This document shows, piece after piece, positions 5,938 through 8,628 of a stretch of 8,628 bases of DNA. The stretch is from CAYFMS01 sp964462325 (GTDB lineage: Bacteria; Patescibacteriota; Patescibacteriia; UBA9934), in NCBI GenBank assembly GCA_964462325.1, contig CAYWYQ010000032.1:1-8628 (forward strand), read 5' to 3'. The notes beneath the pieces are model-generated. The model ran no database searches, had not been told where the DNA came from, and saw only the letters and a program-made list of their open reading frames with translations. Each line of letters begins with the position of its first letter. Positions within the stretch are counted from its first letter, which is position 1. The position numbers and the translations under genes are program-made.

Positions 5938-5969
5938 AAAAACGATTCCTCAAATGAGGAACGTTTTTT
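5938..5969 (+). terminator. Intrinsic terminator after tRNA-Arg
   Basis: A 6-bp stem TTCCTC/GAGGAA with loop AAAT is extended, after one bulged A, by AAAAACG pairing with CGTTTTT. The run of six T residues (5964-5969) completes the terminator 27 nt after the tRNA 3' end. Its A-rich left arm could also make it work in the opposite direction. Confidence 0.85.
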
Positions 5970-6009
5970 AGTTAAATGTTCTTTCAGAGAGGGGAGTTAT
6001 AAATTAAAT

Positions 6010-6018
6010 TGTGCATAA
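6010..6018 (-). promoter_or_regulatory. DnaA-box-like site 1
   Basis: TGTGCATAA, which reads TTATGCACA on the minus strand, matches the DnaA-box consensus TTATNCACA at every position. It is embedded in AT-rich DNA (roughly 6000-6033) and lies 16 nt left of parS site 2. Confidence 0.5.
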
Positions 6019-6033
6019 CATAAAAAATATTAG

Positions 6034-6049
6034 TGTTTCACGTGGAACG
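6034..6049. promoter_or_regulatory. parS-like ParB-binding site 2
   Basis: TGTTTCACGTGGAACG; its reverse complement matches 14 of 16 positions of TGTTNCACGTGAAACA fully within the central 14 bp and also at the final A, differing only at the first base. The central 14 bp (6035-6048) are the exact reverse complement of those in site 1. The two sites are 252 bp apart centre to centre. Confidence 0.87.
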
Positions 6050-6119
6050 AGAATAGATAAAATCGCTAGTATAAGCTAAAAAAGATGTGAACACAAATAA
6101 TGTACACCTGTGCAAGGAC

Positions 6120-6128
6120 TGTGTATAA
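6120..6128 (-). promoter_or_regulatory. DnaA-box-like site 2
   Basis: TGTGTATAA reads TTATACACA on the minus strand, a full match to TTATNCACA and in the same orientation as the box at 6010. A degenerate relative (TGTGAACAC, 7/9) lies at 6086-6094 between the two. It is located 50 nt upstream of the surface-operon -10 box. Confidence 0.5.
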
Positions 6129-6177
6129 CTTTTGAAATATATCTGCGTTTATTGAAGAAAAATAGATGATTTCATTG

Positions 6178-6183
6178 TATAAT
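6178..6183 (+). promoter_or_regulatory. Consensus -10 box of the surface-protein operon
   Basis: A perfect TATAAT ends 6 nt before the ATG at 6190, predicting transcription from the start codon itself. A TTGAAG hexamer (6152-6157) lies 20 nt upstream, too far for a standard -35. The box lies inside the reading frame if the upstream ATG at 6166 is used, an argument for the later start. Confidence 0.5.
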
Positions 6184-6189
6184 ATCTCT

Positions 6190-7131
6190 ATGAAGAGATC
6201 CGTTATCATTGTTGTGTGTTGCTTGATTGCTATTTTGTTATTGGTAGGATTTGCGCCTGCATCTTTTGCAGATAGTTCATCAACGAATTATCGCATTAAA
6301 TTTGACTCAATTACTTATGGTGGAGCCACGGCAACTACATCAGCATCGTACATAATGAGCTCATCAGGTCAGGCTAATCTTGGCCAAATTTCAAGTGCTT
6401 CGTATATAGATGAACAAGGATATTTAGGGGGAGAATTTGAGCCCTTTACCACGTTTGAAGTATTGATACAGAATTATGGCTCACAGGTTGCTATATCTGC
6501 ACAACCGGCTACACATACCTATACGGTGACAGATGCAACAGGGTTCAATACGGGTGATTATGTTGCAATCGCTTCAAATGAATCTGATGCGACGCCAACC
6601 GTTAGAATCGCTTCAATTACTGGGATTGCAGTGAATGATATTACCGTTGAAACACAATTAAGTGGACTTGGAACGCTTGCCGTGGATGGAACAGATGATT
6701 ATTTATATGAAATGACATCTGGGAGCGGTAGCCTCGATTTTAGTTTATTATCATCAGCAAGTGTGACGAAACGATATATTTCATGGATTACAAATGTAGA
6801 AAATAATGATGGATATACTGTTTATGCCTTTGATGATGGGGATTTAACGGGAGCGGGGACAGCAGAAACGATCTCGGACGTAGTAGACGGTACCGTAACA
6901 GCAGGCGTAAGCGAATACGGCGCTATCTCGACGGACGGGTCGCTTACGAATTCAACATTCGACACGCAAGACACGGGATTTACAACATCTCCACAAGAAA
7001 TATCGACAAGATCAAGTGGTGCGCAAAGAGGGGATAGTGACATTCTAACTATCAAGGCTTCTATCGTTGAATCTCAGGCTGAAGATACATATTCGAATGA
7101 TATTACCGTGCTATATGTGGGGGATTATTAA
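6190..7131 (+). CDS. Exported beta-rich surface protein
   Basis: This 313-aa protein begins with a clear signal peptide: MKR, a long hydrophobic core, and probable cleavage after ASFA (residue 27). The mature N-terminus carries motifs of the SSTNYRI...TSASYIMSSSGQ...SSASYIDEQGYLGG type, a repeat pattern I associate with surface proteins of Candidate Phyla Radiation bacteria. The remainder is rich in Thr, Ser, Gly and Asp with predicted beta-strands and ends TYSNDITVLYVGDY, resembling the end of WxL-like beta-sandwich domains. No catalytic motif is seen; a structural or adhesive envelope role is inferred. The ATG at 6190 is chosen over 6166 because it puts the signal peptide at the N-terminus and follows TATAAT correctly. 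Positions 6841-6990 are about 53% GC against about 36% just upstream. It overlaps the next gene by 17 nt. Confidence 0.85.
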   Translation: MKRSVIIVVCCLIAILLLVGFAPASFADSSSTNYRIKFDSITYGGATATTSASYIMSSSGQANLGQISSASYIDEQGYLGGEFEPFTTFEVLIQNYGSQVAISAQPATHTYTVTDATGFNTGDYVAIASNESDATPTVRIASITGIAVNDITVETQLSGLGTLAVDGTDDYLYEMTSGSGSLDFSLLSSASVTKRYISWITNVENNDGYTVYAFDDGDLTGAGTAETISDVVDGTVTAGVSEYGAISTDGSLTNSTFDTQDTGFTTSPQEISTRSSGAQRGDSDILTIKASIVESQAEDTYSNDITVLYVGDY

Positions 7132-8026
7132 GGCATTGGTCATCGCTGGTATTTGTGTTGCATCTGCTCCTGCATCTGCGCTCGCATTATCTGTTTCTCC
7201 CATTTCGGCTGATATACATGTCTATCCTGGACAAGAGGGATTTGTTCCGATTGTTTTAACATCTGATACAGATACAGAGATTGCTATTGAATTGTTTAGT
7301 GTGCTTATCGAAGAAAATGATTCAATTACTCTCTTGCCACTTACAGAAGACATGAAAACTCGTTATGCGATTTCTGAATCTAAAATTACAATTGTCCAAG
7401 GAGAAGAGAAAATAATAGAGGTGCAAGTTACAACGCCTGCCGAAGGTGAAGGGAAGGATGCAGTAGCGGTGATTATGAGTGAATCATTAAACGATGAGAA
7501 TCAGGTTTACGTGAAAGAAGCGTTAAGTACAATGGTTTTTATTAGCTATGGAGAACAACCACAGGTAGGAGCTCGGTATTTACAAACAAATTATTCTCGT
7601 ACTTGGCTCTCGAGCCTGCCACTTCAAATATTTGTCACAGCACAGAATGAAGGGAATGCAATTGCAAGGCCTCGTGTAGAGGTGCATGTAAAGAATATGC
7701 TTGGTAGGAGGCTAGCGACGATATTTCCAGAAAATACAAGAACAAGTATCGCGGCTGGTTCAGAGCAGCAATATATTTTTACTTGGGGCGAATCTAAATA
7801 TGAAACAGGATTCTTTGCGCCAATCCTTCATGAAATATCTCAATTTGCTATTGGTATATTTACTGTTGAAACACACTTTATTCCTGTCATTGGGGCAGAA
7901 CCAGATATAACAAGAAAAAGGATTATCATTTTCCCATGGAGACTATTTGTGATGTTCACAATAGCGAGTACAGGTATTCTTGCTATAATGAAGTTACTTC
8001 AGAGATATCTTCATGCAAGTCGTTAA
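7115..8026 (+). CDS. Membrane-anchored Ig-like envelope protein (DUF916-like)
   Basis: This 303-aa protein has a signal peptide (MWGIIKALVIAG..., probable cleavage near ASALA, about residue 24), two predicted Ig-like beta domains (about 25-135 and 150-260) and a C-terminal membrane helix (about 275-295) ending in a basic tail (LLQRYLHASR). The opening of the mature protein, LSVSPISADIHVYPGQ, and the QNEGN segment before the second domain resemble DUF916-type proteins that accompany WxL surface proteins in Firmicutes. That resemblance is from memory of the family pattern and needs a profile search. The topology places the domains outside the cell, anchored at the C-terminus. An in-frame ATG at 7067 exists but would bury the signal peptide behind 16 extra residues. 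The start lies inside the preceding gene (17-nt overlap, no Shine-Dalgarno), which suggests translational coupling. Confidence 0.85.
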   Translation: MWGIIKALVIAGICVASAPASALALSVSPISADIHVYPGQEGFVPIVLTSDTDTEIAIELFSVLIEENDSITLLPLTEDMKTRYAISESKITIVQGEEKIIEVQVTTPAEGEGKDAVAVIMSESLNDENQVYVKEALSTMVFISYGEQPQVGARYLQTNYSRTWLSSLPLQIFVTAQNEGNAIARPRVEVHVKNMLGRRLATIFPENTRTSIAAGSEQQYIFTWGESKYETGFFAPILHEISQFAIGIFTVETHFIPVIGAEPDITRKRIIIFPWRLFVMFTIASTGILAIMKLLQRYLHASR

Positions 8027-8628
8027 AAAGATTAGCTATTTTCTTACTCTGATCATGCTCATGTTCGGTTCTTTTTTTGGTTCTATTTTGCCTTTGATTG
8101 CTGCAGAAACGGTTACAGATGCCTATGATATTCCTACAACAATAAAGACAAGCGATGCAGCAAACCATGATATTTATATCACGGTTCCATCTGCAATTCC
8201 CGAAGGGGATGCGATTGCGCTTACATTTGAAACAGGATTCGACCTAACAGAAGTGAATGGCGGGGACATGGATTTGCTGGACGATGGTGTGCAGATGACG
8301 CTCAATGAGACGTGTTCTGCAGCATATAATGCAAATGTCGGTGTTGCGGGTCAGACAATTACATTCACGATTTGTGCAGGTGGCGGCGGTGCGATTGCTG
8401 CTGGGAGTGCGATAAGAATACGTATCGGAACAAATGCGCTTGATGATGGTGGAGGTGGTACATTTACGCCTATCGGTGGTGCATCTGGTCAAATAAGCAA
8501 TCCAACAACAACGGGGACATATTATATAGGTTTTGAGACGACAACGAATGACATGATGGCATCGATCCCAATTCCCATTATCTCTGATGATGATTCGGGA
8601 GTTTCTGCAACGACACCAACACCGCCAT
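8013..8628 (+). CDS. Exported surface protein, truncated by the window edge
   Basis: The frame stays open from the ATG at 8013 to the right edge (205 codons plus one base), so the C-terminus is missing. The signal peptide (MQVVKKISYFLTLIMLMFGS..., probable cleavage near LIAA at about residue 31) is followed by a beta-rich region: DIYITVPSAIPEGDAIALTF, then a Gly-rich stretch and AGSAIRIRIGTNA. This pattern of an Ig-like domain with a PAG-type strand turn is familiar from exported proteins of Candidate Phyla Radiation bacteria. The last residues (SATTPTPP) look like the start of a Thr/Pro-rich linker, so more domains or an anchor probably follow. It overlaps the preceding stop codon by 14 nt and has no Shine-Dalgarno, so it is probably the third gene of the same operon. 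No enzymatic motif is visible in this part. Confidence 0.85.
   Translation, partial: MQVVKKISYFLTLIMLMFGSFFGSILPLIAAETVTDAYDIPTTIKTSDAANHDIYITVPSAIPEGDAIALTFETGFDLTEVNGGDMDLLDDGVQMTLNETCSAAYNANVGVAGQTITFTICAGGGGAIAAGSAIRIRIGTNALDDGGGGTFTPIGGASGQISNPTTTGTYYIGFETTTNDMMASIPIPIISDDDSGVSATTPTPP

Noticed and set aside
5724..5939. N-terminal extension of RmuC from an upstream in-frame ATG
   Set aside because: It would be translated from the complement of tRNA-Arg and its terminator; RmuC proteins start near their membrane helix, which begins just after 5723.
5744..5953. 69-aa minus-strand frame across the tRNA
   Set aside because: The peptide is the standard antisense-tRNA artefact and overlaps the tRNA, parS site 1 and a terminator.
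6166..6189. Earlier ATG for the first surface protein
   Set aside because: It adds eight residues before the signal peptide and would place the TATAAT box inside the coding region.
7067..7114. Earlier ATG for the DUF916-like protein
   Set aside because: It adds 16 residues ahead of a normal signal peptide and deepens the overlap with the preceding gene.
8244..8492. 82-aa minus-strand frame at the right end
   Set aside because: Very Cys/Thr/Arg-rich shadow of the third surface-protein gene.
1..8628. CRISPR array, insertion sequence or prophage
   Set aside because: No spaced direct repeats, transposase, integrase or phage gene was seen anywhere in the window.

Overview
The window carries a compact, AT-rich bacterial chromosome segment with genetic code 11. 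It holds two replication genes (polA and a holA-type clamp-loader delta subunit), the ribosomal protein gene rpsT, the recombination gene rmuC, a tRNA-Arg(CCU), a small unknown gene, and the start of a secreted/surface-protein operon that runs off the right edge. Several traits suggest a member of the Patescibacteria (Candidate Phyla Radiation, possibly a Parcubacteria-type lineage): the surface proteins resemble families common there, Shine-Dalgarno sites are almost absent, and -10 boxes sit directly in front of start codons. This placement is an inference; no rRNA is present to fix it.

Layout. Positions 1-376 contain no protein gene but look like an unidentified structured RNA gene: a promoter (TTGACA, 17-nt spacer, extended -10), a GC-rich core full of short helices, then a near-perfect 36-nt palindrome and a classical intrinsic terminator. 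polA follows (403-2916, +). A 79-aa gene of unknown function lies convergent to it (2938-3177, -) and is the only gene with a strong Shine-Dalgarno. Divergent from it is holA (3264-4223, +). A good consensus promoter overlapping the holA stop codon drives rpsT (4295-4564, +). A bidirectional terminator separates rpsT from convergent rmuC (4590-5723, -).

The intergenic region 5724-6189 is the most informative part. It carries tRNA-Arg with its own terminator, two parS-like ParB-binding sites (central 14 bp identical and inverted, 252 bp apart), and two matches to the DnaA-box consensus TTATNCACA beside AT-rich DNA. This looks like a centromere locus and possibly part of, or close to, the replication origin.

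From 6190 to the right edge, three overlapping + strand genes encode exported proteins: a beta-rich repeat-type surface protein, a membrane-anchored Ig-like protein resembling DUF916/WxL-associated proteins, and a truncated Ser/Thr/Gly-rich exported protein. They probably form a cell-envelope or adhesion operon. Part of the first gene has clearly higher GC than its flanks.
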